DNA of 7,729 bases, taken from Candidatus Omnitrophota bacterium (GTDB taxonomy: Bacteria; Omnitrophota; Gorgyraeia; Gygaellales; Profunditerraquicolaceae). The position numbers and the translations under genes are program-made. The DNA is taken from NCBI GenBank assembly GCA_023247875.1, contig JAHFFQ010000068.1, forward strand, positions 1-7,729. Reading direction: 5' to 3'. Under the pieces are notes generated by a model. The model was not told the DNA's origin, made no database searches, and saw only the letters and a program-made list of their open reading frames with translations. Numbering within the stretch: the stretch's first letter is position 1; every line of letters starts with the position of its first letter. Positions 1 through 6,276 of this stretch are shown one piece after another.

Positions 1-1010
1 TGGATACCCCGGAGGTTTATCGTAACGGCATCTCTACCAGTTTACCCGAAGATGTGCAGCTGGATATCCTGCATTCCATCGCGGGATTAGAAAAAGCAAA
101 GGTCCTGCGTTTTGGTTATGGTCTAGAGCATATGGTAGTTGAGCCAACTCAGCTTTATCCTACCTTAGAAACAAAACTTATTAAGAACCTTTACCTGGCC
201 GGCCAGATTAACGGTACGACCGGTTATGAAGAGGCGGCAGTCCAAGGCTTGATCGCAGGCATTAACTCTGCTTTACGCGTTAAGAACCGGGAGCCGTTTA
301 TCCTGGACCGCGCCAGCAGTTATATCGGGGTGTTGATTGACGACCTGACTACCAAAGGGACGCAAGAGCCCTACCGTATGTTTACTTCCCGCCTGGAATA
401 CCGCCTGATCATCCGCGAGGATAACGCTGACCTGCGCTTAAGCAAAATGGGTTTTGATTTAGGGCTGCTAAGTTCTAAAAGTTTTCGCCGGGTGCAAGAA
501 AAGGAAAAAGGCATTAGGGAAGGGCTGGTTTTCTTAAAGAAAACACGCGTTAAGCCGGATAAAAAGATCAACGCGAAATTAGCCGAGCTTCATTCCGCTC
601 CCCTAAGGATGACGGTTTCCCTGGAGGATTTATTAAAGCGGCCGCAGATCGGCATTAAAGATTTAAAAGGCATGTATAAGATAAAGCTGAATATACCCGA
701 ATCTGCTTGGCAGCAGATTGAAATAGAGGTAAAATATTCCGGGTTTATCCAGAGGCAGCTTAAAGATGTGGAGAAGTTTAAGCACCTGGAAAAAATAAGG
801 CTGCCGGTTGATTTTAATTACGGCAGCTTGGCCGGGATATCCCGTGAGATAAGAGAGAAGCTGATATTTTTTAAGCCGCTTAACCTGGGCCAAGCCTCGC
901 GCATCTCAGGGGTTACCCCTGCGGCAATATCCCTGCTCATGGTTTATTTAAAAAAGGCGCATGGCTTTGGCAAAATTAAGCCAAACCATGGCCCTCTGGC
1001 CAATGGATAA
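1..1010 (+). CDS. mnmG: MnmG (GidA), tRNA uridine-34 carboxymethylaminomethyl-modifying subunit, C-terminal part (5' truncated)
   Basis: MnmG is an FAD enzyme that, with MnmE, installs the (carboxymethyl)aminomethyl group at C5 of wobble U34 in several tRNAs in the cytoplasm. The first complete codon is at position 3 and the frame is open to the left edge, so about 335 residues are seen. Compared with the usual ~620-630 aa, roughly the N-terminal half, including the FAD-binding GxGxxG, is missing. Family hallmarks seen are YRNGISTSLP near the left edge, then LYLAGQINGTTGYEEAA and GLIAGIN, then the SSYIGVLIDDLTTKG and EPYRMFTSRLEYRL segments. The C-terminal helical domain ends with ISGVTPAAISLLMVYLKK, followed by a slightly extended polar tail. 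The usual RPGY is RFGY here, a minor variation. The stop overlaps the proposed start of the next gene by 8 nt. Identification is secure; the gene looks intact in the visible part. Confidence 0.97.
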   Translation, partial: DTPEVYRNGISTSLPEDVQLDILHSIAGLEKAKVLRFGYGLEHMVVEPTQLYPTLETKLIKNLYLAGQINGTTGYEEAAVQGLIAGINSALRVKNREPFILDRASSYIGVLIDDLTTKGTQEPYRMFTSRLEYRLIIREDNADLRLSKMGFDLGLLSSKSFRRVQEKEKGIREGLVFLKKTRVKPDKKINAKLAELHSAPLRMTVSLEDLLKRPQIGIKDLKGMYKIKLNIPESAWQQIEIEVKYSGFIQRQLKDVEKFKHLEKIRLPVDFNYGSLAGISREIREKLIFFKPLNLGQASRISGVTPAAISLLMVYLKKAHGFGKIKPNHGPLANG

Positions 1011-1707
1011 GAATAATAATTATTCAGTCCTAAAGAAATTCAGTCAAACCCAGGGCATTGATCTTTTCGGCGTCGCCGATATAAGCAAAATAAAAAATGA
1101 ATTCCGGCTCTCCCCAAAAACCTTACAAAACCTGGACAAAGCTGTTTGCCTGGGGGTTATGCTTTCCGCTTCGGCGCTTTCCGAGATAGAGGAGGCGCCT
1201 ACTAAATTATATTTTCATCACTACCGCACCGTAAATACCTTTCTTGACCAGACAGCGTTAAAACTCTGTAATATGATCCAGAAAAAAGGTTATGCCGCCT
1301 TAGCGATTCCGGCCTCACAGATCGTGGACTGGGAAAAGCAGACGGCGCATTTATCGCATAAAAAATTAGGGGTGATGGCGGGCTTAGGATGGATCGGCAG
1401 GAATAATCTCCTGGTTACTAAACAGCTGGGCAGCCAGCTGCGCCTTGCAACTATCCTGACCGATATGCCCCTTAAAACCGATAAGCCAGTAAAAGAAGAT
1501 TGCGGGAGTTGTCTTTTGTGTGTTAAGATATGCCCGGCAGGAGCGATTAAAGATGACCCCGCGGAGTTTGACCTTATTAAATGTTTTGAGAAGCTGAAGG
1601 AGTTCCAAAAGCAGCGCCTAGTTGACCAGTATATCTGCGGCGTATGCGTCAACGTCTGCAAAGGCAGGGACGGTTCTCAACTTAAAGCTAACCTGTCCCC
1701 CTCTTAG
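1003..1707 (+). CDS. QueG-like double-[4Fe-4S] protein (short epoxyqueuosine reductase homologue)
   Basis: Resembles epoxyqueuosine reductase QueG, the cobalamin and iron-sulfur enzyme of the last step of queuosine synthesis at tRNA position 34. With the start at 1003 it is 234 aa; QueG is normally ~310-380 aa, so the C-terminal part of long forms is absent. Seen: AGLGWIGRNN (126-134), ILTDMPL, and eight cysteines in two-cluster ferredoxin order: C167, C170, C173, C177 (CGSCLLCVKICP), then C194, C212, C215, C219. The usual catalytic Asp motif of QueG is not clear; VDW at 108-110 is a poor match, so the substrate may differ. In-frame ATGs at 961 and 988 would give a longer overlap with mnmG. 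1003 is preferred because the ATGGATAA overlap couples it to the mnmG stop and the homology-like part (LKKFSQTQGIDLFGVADI) begins just after it; no good Shine-Dalgarno supports any of them. The last 13 codons and the stop are supplied by the palindrome at 1666-1741. Family is clear, exact function uncertain. Confidence 0.82.
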   Translation: MDKNNNYSVLKKFSQTQGIDLFGVADISKIKNEFRLSPKTLQNLDKAVCLGVMLSASALSEIEEAPTKLYFHHYRTVNTFLDQTALKLCNMIQKKGYAALAIPASQIVDWEKQTAHLSHKKLGVMAGLGWIGRNNLLVTKQLGSQLRLATILTDMPLKTDKPVKEDCGSCLLCVKICPAGAIKDDPAEFDLIKCFEKLKEFQKQRLVDQYICGVCVNVCKGRDGSQLKANLSPS

Positions 1708-1741
1708 GGGACACTTTCGCTTTGTGTTCAGAACCGTCCCT
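1666..1741. repeat. 76-nt symmetric palindromic element (REP/MITE-like), overlapping the 3' end of the QueG-like gene
   Basis: The two halves pair around a centre at 1703.5 with no register shift. Outer arms AGGGACGGTTCT (1666-1677) and AGAACCGTCCCT (1730-1741) match perfectly. Inside follow AAC/GTT (1679-1681 with 1726-1728), AAAGC/GCTTT (1684-1688 with 1719-1723) and TGTCCCC/GGGGACA (1694-1700 with 1707-1713), closing on the loop CTCTTA. Mismatches are opposite each other, so the internal loops are symmetric. No T-run follows, which argues against a simple intrinsic terminator. The TAG stop of the QueG-like gene sits at the loop edge, and the right end is 9 nt from the response-regulator ATG. 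A mobile or dispersed palindrome is the best explanation, but copy number cannot be seen in one window. Confidence 0.85.
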
Positions 1742-1750
1742 AAGTAAAAG

Positions 1751-2446
1751 ATGAGAGAAAAGATATTAATCGTAGAAGATGAAAAAGATATTATCAAGAT
1801 GCTGGAGTATAACCTTAAAAAAGAAGGTTTTAAGGTTATTGATGCCCGGGACGGGGAGGATGCCCTGGACCTGGCAATGCGCGAATATCCTGATCTCATT
1901 TTATTGGATCTGATGCTTCCGGGGATAGACGGGCTTGAAGTATGCAAGTCCTTAAAGAAGGAGACTAAAACCGCCTCCATACCTATAATTATGCTGACTG
2001 CCAAAAGCCAGGAGTCGGATAAAGTAGTGGGCCTTGAGTTGGGTGCGGATGATTATATTAGCAAGCCTTTTAGCCCCCGCGAACTGATCGCCCGCATAAA
2101 AGCGGTATTGCGCAGGGTAACTGAAAAAGAGAAACTTCCGGAAATATTCCAGGCAGGGGATTTAAGGATAGATTTTGCCAGGATATCCGTGACTGTCAAA
2201 GGGAAGGCGGTTACGCTTACGGCAAAAGAATTTGAACTTCTTAAGACACTGCTTAAAGCTAAGGGTAGGGTTTTATCGCGTGATTATTTACTGGATACCA
2301 TCTGGGGTTTTGACCATGCCATGGAGATCCAGACGCGCACGGTTGACGTGCATATCCGCACCCTGCGCAAGAAATTAAAGTCAGAATCCGGGAAAATAGT
2401 CACGGTTAAGAACTACGGTTATAGGTTTGAAGCAGAAGAGGAGTAG
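1751..2446 (+). CDS. phoB: PhoB/PhoP-type response regulator (OmpR family)
   Basis: Cytoplasmic transcription factor of a two-component system, 231 aa, full length. The N-terminal receiver (about 3-120) has acidic D10 and E11, phospho-acceptor D53 in LLDLMLPG, T83 in MLTAK and K105 in SKPF. The C-terminal winged helix (about 132-228) has the OmpR-type TAKEFELLKTLL segment, the RTVDVHIRTLRKKL recognition-helix region and the terminal NYGYRF hairpin. The neighbours (Pit, PhoU-like, PhoR-type kinase, PstS) indicate the phosphate-starvation regulator. It is separated from its presumed kinase by two genes. Only a weak purine stretch (gtaaaag) lies before the ATG, directly after the 76-nt palindrome, so translation may be inefficient or shaped by that hairpin. 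The 7-nt gap to pit suggests co-transcription. OmpR-family membership is certain; the Pho assignment rests on context. Confidence 0.93.
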   Translation: MREKILIVEDEKDIIKMLEYNLKKEGFKVIDARDGEDALDLAMREYPDLILLDLMLPGIDGLEVCKSLKKETKTASIPIIMLTAKSQESDKVVGLELGADDYISKPFSPRELIARIKAVLRRVTEKEKLPEIFQAGDLRIDFARISVTVKGKAVTLTAKEFELLKTLLKAKGRVLSRDYLLDTIWGFDHAMEIQTRTVDVHIRTLRKKLKSESGKIVTVKNYGYRFEAEEE

Positions 2447-2453
2447 TTAAGAG

Positions 2454-3431
2454 ATGTTGCTGCTTGTTTTGTTAATTTTGTTGATGGGCGCGGCAGTCGG
2501 CTGGTCGATCGGCGCCAATGATGCCGCCAATTCACTTGGCACCGCGGTTGGTTCAAGAGTGCTTACCCTGAAGCAGGCAATAGTGCTTATTGTAATTTTT
2601 GGTTTCCTCGGCGCATATCTGCAGGGAGCTTATGTTACCAAGACCATCGGTAAGGGGATCGTACCATTAGACCAGCTGGATAAGCAGGTTTCGATGTACA
2701 TAGCTTTAGTGGCGTCCTTCGCAGCCTGCGCCTGGGTGGTCCTGGCTACCTACTGGAAGATGCCTATTTCTACCAGTCATTCTATAGTCGGGGCGGTTGC
2801 CGGCGCAGGCCTGGCAGTCGGAGCTCCGGTGAAGTGGAAAATGTTACTGGATATATTTATCTGTTGGATTTTTACCCCTATAGGAGCGGCGATATTAGGT
2901 TATATATTTTTCAGAATATTACAGAATTTGTTTTACCGTTTTCTCCCGCGTAAATATATAAAGTCCATCGTATTCTTTCTTGTTATTGCCAGCGGTTGTT
3001 ACGTAGCATATACCTGGGGTGCAAATGACGTGGCTAATGCCACCGGGGTTATTTCCGGGGTAGGAGTACTTAATCCTAAAATGAGCATAATTTTTGGCGG
3101 GTTTGCCATAGTAATAGGAATTACTACCTGGGGGTATAAGGTGATCGAGACAGTAGGTTCTGAAATCACCCGGCTGCTTCCGATTATGGCGCTTTCTGCG
3201 CAGCTGGCCAGCGCGGTAAATGTGCATTTATATACTTTGTTCGGGATCCCGGTTTCTACCAGTCATTCTATAGTAGGAGCGATCTGCGGGGTAGGTTTAG
3301 TCAGAGGCATCAGAGTGCTTAACTTCAGGATCATGAAGGATATGATCCTTTGCTGGCTGGCCACTCCTTTTATTTCCGGGATAATAAGCTATATGACCTT
3401 GCAAGCGGTCAGGATATTCGTAAGAATTTAA
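2454..3431 (+). CDS. pit: Pit-family inorganic phosphate permease (PHO4 family)
   Basis: Inner-membrane carrier of the PiT family, taking up inorganic (metal-)phosphate by ion symport at low affinity. It is 325 aa, the size of compact bacterial members. The family's inverted two-repeat layout is plain: GANDAAN at 20-26 and GANDVAN at 189-195, then PISTSHSIVGA at 104-114 and PVSTSHSIVGA at 266-276. Hydrophobic segments run through most of the protein, starting at residue 2. A basic loop (YRFLPRKYIK, 161-170) separates the halves. The start is supported by AGAGGAG near 2436-2443 inside the end of the response-regulator gene, 7 nt after its stop. A PhoU-like gene downstream is the usual partner of such permeases. 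The two STSHSIVG repeats share a 22-nt identical stretch at DNA level (2767-2788 and 3253-3274). Phosphate is the most likely substrate; sulfate is a less likely alternative for the superfamily. Confidence 0.95.
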   Translation: MLLLVLLILLMGAAVGWSIGANDAANSLGTAVGSRVLTLKQAIVLIVIFGFLGAYLQGAYVTKTIGKGIVPLDQLDKQVSMYIALVASFAACAWVVLATYWKMPISTSHSIVGAVAGAGLAVGAPVKWKMLLDIFICWIFTPIGAAILGYIFFRILQNLFYRFLPRKYIKSIVFFLVIASGCYVAYTWGANDVANATGVISGVGVLNPKMSIIFGGFAIVIGITTWGYKVIETVGSEITRLLPIMALSAQLASAVNVHLYTLFGIPVSTSHSIVGAICGVGLVRGIRVLNFRIMKDMILCWLATPFISGIISYMTLQAVRIFVRI

Positions 3432-3435
3432 CCAA

Positions 3436-3514
3436 TACCCCGCCTTGGTTAGGCACCTGCCCCTTATAGGAATTGGGTCAGTGCCGCCTCGTGGCGGGTA
3501 TGCCCTTCTGGGCA
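3436..3514 (+). promoter_or_regulatory. Hairpin-rich leader between pit and the PhoU-like gene
   Basis: The 94-nt gap between pit and the next start can form several stems: GGCAC/GTGCC (3452-3456 with 3481-3485, extended inward by TG/CA and CCC/GGG with one bulge and one mismatch), CCGCC-TCGT-GGCGG (3484-3497) and TGCCC-TTCT-GGGCA (3501-3514). An outer stem TACCCcGCC/GGCGGGTA (3436-3444 with 3493-3500) would compete with the CCGCC/GGCGG stem. The last hairpin ends exactly at the AAGGGGG ribosome site. It could be a processing or attenuation element, or a degraded repeat. No T-run marks a terminator. Structure is seen; function is unknown. Confidence 0.5.
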
Positions 3515-3525
3515 AGGGGGTAAAA

Positions 3526-4194
3526 ATGAAAGAAACGAGGAATATTTTAGGTTGGTTGGGCATGGCGGAAGAGCAATCAATATTGCAGGATGCCAAAAAG
3601 CACGTGGAGGAGACTTACAAGACAGTCGCCTTTTTTGCCGATGCGGTCAAGGCTTTTATTAACGGCGATCTTGACGCTAAAACCAAGTCGATTGAAAATG
3701 TCAGGCAGAGCGAGCACCAGGCCGACATTCTGCGCTCAAAGATGATCAATATCCTCTCCGAGGGGATTTTATTGCCACCGGACAGGGAGGATCTCATGCA
3801 TTTTGTAAAGACACTTGATAAGATCGCTGACTGGACTAATGGTGCCGCCCGGCTATTAGGGTTTATCGAGCATAAACTTCCCGATAATGTGCTTAAGAAC
3901 ATCTCATTAGGCACGGATATGATCGTCAGTTCGATCTCAAAACTGCAGGAAGCGATAATCGCGGTTACCGGCAATGATCTTAAGAAGGGAATAGCCCTTT
4001 GCGAGGAGATCGATCGTATTGAGCATGATGCGGATGATCAGAAGAAGGTGCTTATCGAATCGATCATTCATGCAAAGCTAGAGCCGACCAGCCTCTTATT
4101 AAGTTACCAGTTGGCTGAATATCTGGAGGGGGTAACCGATAAAGTAGAGGATGCAGGGGATTTTCTAAAAGTCCTGGCGATCAAGTCAAAATAA
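3526..4194 (+). CDS. PhoU-like DUF47 protein (Pit accessory/regulatory protein)
   Basis: Cytoplasmic all-helical protein of the PhoU-related DUF47 group (TIGR00153 type), usually encoded beside Pit permeases and thought to control their activity. It is 222 aa, the normal size. Two PhoU-type three-helix halves are suggested by four acidic E/DxxxD motifs: E63/D67, D98/D102, E166/D170 and D205/D209. In PhoU proteins such motifs bind metal clusters. No signal peptide or membrane segment is visible. The ATG at 3526 is chosen because AAGGGGG lies 5 nt upstream. An in-frame GTG at 3445 would add 27 residues translated from the hairpin-rich spacer, with no homology-like character. Only 6 nt separate its stop from the kinase start, so the two are likely co-translated. 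It may also link Pit or the later Pst system to PhoR, which is inference from context. Confidence 0.9.
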   Translation: MKETRNILGWLGMAEEQSILQDAKKHVEETYKTVAFFADAVKAFINGDLDAKTKSIENVRQSEHQADILRSKMINILSEGILLPPDREDLMHFVKTLDKIADWTNGAARLLGFIEHKLPDNVLKNISLGTDMIVSSISKLQEAIIAVTGNDLKKGIALCEEIDRIEHDADDQKKVLIESIIHAKLEPTSLLLSYQLAEYLEGVTDKVEDAGDFLKVLAIKSK

Positions 4195-4200
4195 ATAATA

Positions 4201-5970
4201 GTGAAAAGCAGCTTTAAGTTAAAATTCCTCCTATCTTATTTTTTCCTTATATTCGTGTCGTTGGGTTTTGTCGCTTTTTTTCTCGACAGGAATCTGGAGG
4301 AAAGGTCCCTTCAGGAAATCAAATCGAACCTGATCAATGAGGCCAGCCTTATAGAAAGGCAGGTTTCTGCTCTCTCCCCGGATTTAAATAATCCGGGATA
4401 TTTGGATAAATTGAGCAAGGAGCTGGGGCCAAGAATAAAATCGCGCATTACTATAATCGATCTTAAAGGCAAGGTTTTAGCGGATTCAGAAGTCCCTTCC
4501 CATCAGACAGCTCTCCTGGAAAACCATCTTAACCGTCCCGAAGTAATTAAAGCTTTAAATGGCCAAATTGGAGAAGAGATACGATATTCTTCTACCTTAA
4601 GAATAGATATGCTTTACCTGGCTGTCCCCCTTAAGGATAACGCCGCTTTTACCGGAGTATTAAGGCTGGCCATGCCCTTGACCAGCGTGCAAAAGGTTTT
4701 GTTTGCCGTAAGAAAGACTATTATTATCGGTTTATTTTTCGCCTTGGGGCTGGCCTTTGTTTTAGCTTCAGTCCTGGCCAGGGGATTGATCGGCCCGATC
4801 AATCGTATAATCCATGTTTCTTCTAAATTTGCTCAGGGGGATTTTTCCCGAAGGATTTTTTATAGCTCACCGGATGAGATAGGCCGGCTTGCCGTTACCT
4901 TAAATAAGATGGCTCAGGATATCGAAGAAAAGATCCGGGAGATCAGGACAAAAAACCAGCACCTGAATGCTATTTTTAACAGTATGGTCGAAGGAGTGGT
5001 TGTTACGGACAATAGCTCCAGGATAATTTCCATAAATCACGCCATTGAAGAGTTGTTCAATATAAATAAAGTTGATGCGCTAGGGAAGTTCTTTTTGGAA
5101 GGTATTCGTAATACCGATATTTCTGAAGTCATAAATGGAGCAATTAAATCCGCTAAATTAATCTCTAAAGAAATAATGCTCGTTATGCCGAAGCAAAGGA
5201 TAATACAGGTCAATGTTTCCCCTGTGCTTGAGAAAGATAAGGTAACCGGAGCGGTGGCTGTAATACATGATATCAGTGAAATACGAAGGCTTGAAACAAT
5301 GCGCAGGGATTTTGTAGCCAATGTTTCCCATGAGTTAAAGACCCCGCTTACCTCCATTAAGGGTTTCGTGGAAACCTTGCTTGACGGGGCAATGGATGAT
5401 AAAAAGAACAGCCAAAGTTTCCTTAAGATAATCCAGGAGCATGCCGAAAGATTGAATAATCTGGTCAATGATTTATTGGACCTTTCATATATTGAATCAA
5501 GAGAGGCGGCTTTAGAACTAAGCAGGTTGGATCTAAGCGGGCTTGCGAAAGAGGTTGTTCTGGCTTTCAGCTCCAGGCTTAACAAGCATAAGATTGAAGT
5601 AAAAAACAATATTCCTGCCGGTACATTTATCAATGCCGATAGAAATAAGCTGGAGCAGGTCTTGACTAATCTGTTCGATAATGCCATAAAATTCAATAAA
5701 GAAGGGGGGGGTATCCGTATTCTATCGGAGGACCTGGAAAAGAATATTAAAGTAATTGTGGAAGATTCCGGTTCAGGAATACCCGCCAAAGACATTCCCC
5801 GCATTTTTGAACGTTTTTACCGTGTGGATAAAGCGCGCTCTAGAGAGCTCGGAGGCACCGGCCTTGGGCTTTCTATTGTCAAGCATATCATCGAACTGCA
5901 CTCCGGTGTTGTAGGAGTTGAGAGCACCGAAGGCCTCGGCTCCAAATTCTGGTTCACTATCCCTAAGTAA
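4201..5970 (+). CDS. phoR: PhoR-type sensor histidine kinase (TM, sensor, TM, HAMP, PAS, HisKA, HATPase)
   Basis: Membrane sensor kinase expected to phosphorylate the regulator encoded at 1751-2446; 589 aa. Order: TM1 about 8-28; extracytoplasmic sensor about 30-170; TM2 173-193; HAMP about 194-246; PAS about 253-360; HisKA with H377 in FVANVSHELKTP; HATPase with N box (N490, N494), DSGSG G1 box (D522), FERFYR F box and GGTGLGL (551-557). All catalytic motifs are present. The layout, with a large extracytoplasmic domain plus HAMP and PAS, is closer to Bacillus-type PhoR than to the short E. coli protein. The start is GTG, the first possible codon after an in-frame stop, with no Shine-Dalgarno. 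Translation probably depends on coupling to the PhoU-like gene 6 nt upstream. A run of eight G at 5704-5711 lies between N and G1 boxes. The phosphate role comes from context. Confidence 0.93.
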   Translation: MKSSFKLKFLLSYFFLIFVSLGFVAFFLDRNLEERSLQEIKSNLINEASLIERQVSALSPDLNNPGYLDKLSKELGPRIKSRITIIDLKGKVLADSEVPSHQTALLENHLNRPEVIKALNGQIGEEIRYSSTLRIDMLYLAVPLKDNAAFTGVLRLAMPLTSVQKVLFAVRKTIIIGLFFALGLAFVLASVLARGLIGPINRIIHVSSKFAQGDFSRRIFYSSPDEIGRLAVTLNKMAQDIEEKIREIRTKNQHLNAIFNSMVEGVVVTDNSSRIISINHAIEELFNINKVDALGKFFLEGIRNTDISEVINGAIKSAKLISKEIMLVMPKQRIIQVNVSPVLEKDKVTGAVAVIHDISEIRRLETMRRDFVANVSHELKTPLTSIKGFVETLLDGAMDDKKNSQSFLKIIQEHAERLNNLVNDLLDLSYIESREAALELSRLDLSGLAKEVVLAFSSRLNKHKIEVKNNIPAGTFINADRNKLEQVLTNLFDNAIKFNKEGGGIRILSEDLEKNIKVIVEDSGSGIPAKDIPRIFERFYRVDKARSRELGGTGLGLSIVKHIIELHSGVVGVESTEGLGSKFWFTIPK

Positions 5971-5985
5971 TTCAAGCCTACCTAG

Positions 5986-6012
5986 ATCCTGCTTCGTCAA
6001 GCTCGGCAGGAT
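5986..6012. repeat. Hairpin with nested stem downstream of phoR; possible weak terminator or small repeat
   Basis: ATCCTGC (5986-5992) pairs with GCAGGAT (6006-6012) over a 13-nt loop. An alternative inner stem GCTT-CGTC-AAGC (5991-6002) overlaps it. TTCGTCA occurs at 5993-5999 and again at 6013-6019, a 20-nt direct repeat step. It starts 15 nt after the phoR stop, where a terminator is expected, but no T-run follows. An intrinsic terminator is therefore doubtful; a 3'-end stabilising hairpin or repeat remnant fits as well. Confidence 0.5.
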
Positions 6013-6042
6013 TTCGTCAGACAAAAACTTAAGGCTCTCAAC

Positions 6043-6096
6043 TTTACCTACATTTTACTCTCTCTTGAAGCGGATTTAACCCCTTTCTCTTATACT
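6043..6096 (+). promoter_or_regulatory. Candidate Pho box with -10 upstream of the small ORF and outer-membrane protein gene
   Basis: Four hexamers sit at exact 11-bp steps: TTTACC (6043), TTTACT (6054), TTGAAG (6065) and TTAACC (6076). A -10-like TATACT follows at 6091-6096, 9 nt after the last hexamer. PhoP of Bacillus binds TTWACA-type hexamers with about 5-bp gaps, which is the same 11-bp spacing. The matches are imperfect, TTGAAG being the weakest. The position after phoR and before a new gene with a strong ribosome site makes a promoter here likely. Calling it a Pho box is inference, supported by the better copy before pstS. Confidence 0.5.
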
Positions 6097-6116
6097 CATT
6101 TTAAGAATCAAAAGAA

Positions 6117-6125
6117 AGGAGGTGA
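6117..6125 (+). promoter_or_regulatory. Near-perfect Shine-Dalgarno (AGGAGGTGA)
   Basis: AGGAGGTGA matches the anti-Shine-Dalgarno end of 16S rRNA over nine bases and precedes an ATG at 6127. The core GGAGG ends 4 nt before that ATG, a little tight but workable. It is the strongest ribosome site in the window, yet it does not serve the 218-aa gene, which has its own site 80 nt further on. It is the main reason to take the small ORF seriously. Confidence 0.6.
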
Positions 6126-6126
6126 A

Positions 6127-6276
6127 ATGTTTAGTGAGTTGGTGTTTTTAGGATTGTTTCATATCTTGTCAGGCCTAAGAAATAGCCGGTATTTTAAAAG
6201 GAGGGATGATGAAGAAAACGATTACAATTGTGATGGGGATAGTTTTGTTTCTGACAGCCAAGCTTTATGCTTATGA
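6127..6276 (+). CDS. Possible 49-codon leader ORF overlapping the DUF2490-like gene
   Basis: This short frame begins MFSELVFLGLFHILSGLRN, a hydrophobic stretch followed by basic residues, then an acidic, low-complexity tail (RRDDEENDYNCDGDS). It ends at TGA 6274-6276, overlapping the next gene out of frame by 68 nt. It has the best ribosome site in the window, about 20-25 nt downstream of the expected transcription start from TATACT at 6091. I do not recognise the protein. The tail lies mostly in the overlap and may simply reflect the other frame, so only the first ~27 residues could be under their own selection. It may be a leader peptide coupling translation to the barrel gene, a tiny membrane protein, or chance. 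Confidence 0.35.
   Translation: MFSELVFLGLFHILSGLRNSRYFKRRDDEENDYNCDGDSFVSDSQALCL

Noticed and set aside
1694..1713. Inner hairpin TGTCCCC/GGGGACA as an intrinsic terminator
   Set aside because: No T-run follows, and it is only the core of a much larger symmetric palindrome.
1290..2004. Minus-strand open frames across the QueG-like gene and the regulator
   Set aside because: Both overlap well-supported sense genes, one also spans the palindrome, and their products show no family features.
3445..3525. Upstream GTG start adding 27 residues to the PhoU-like protein
   Set aside because: The extension translates the hairpin spacer and has no good ribosome site, while ATG 3526 has AAGGGGG at proper spacing.
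5037..5804. 255-codon open frame on the minus strand inside the kinase gene
   Set aside because: It is antisense to HisKA/HATPase coding sequence with all motifs intact; the serine- and leucine-rich product has no recognisable domain and looks like a mirror of the sense codons.
6065..6096. Sigma-70 promoter with TTGAAG as -35 and TATACT as -10
   Set aside because: The spacer would be 20 bp, longer than the usual 16-18; TTGAAG fits better as one step of the 11-bp hexamer ladder.
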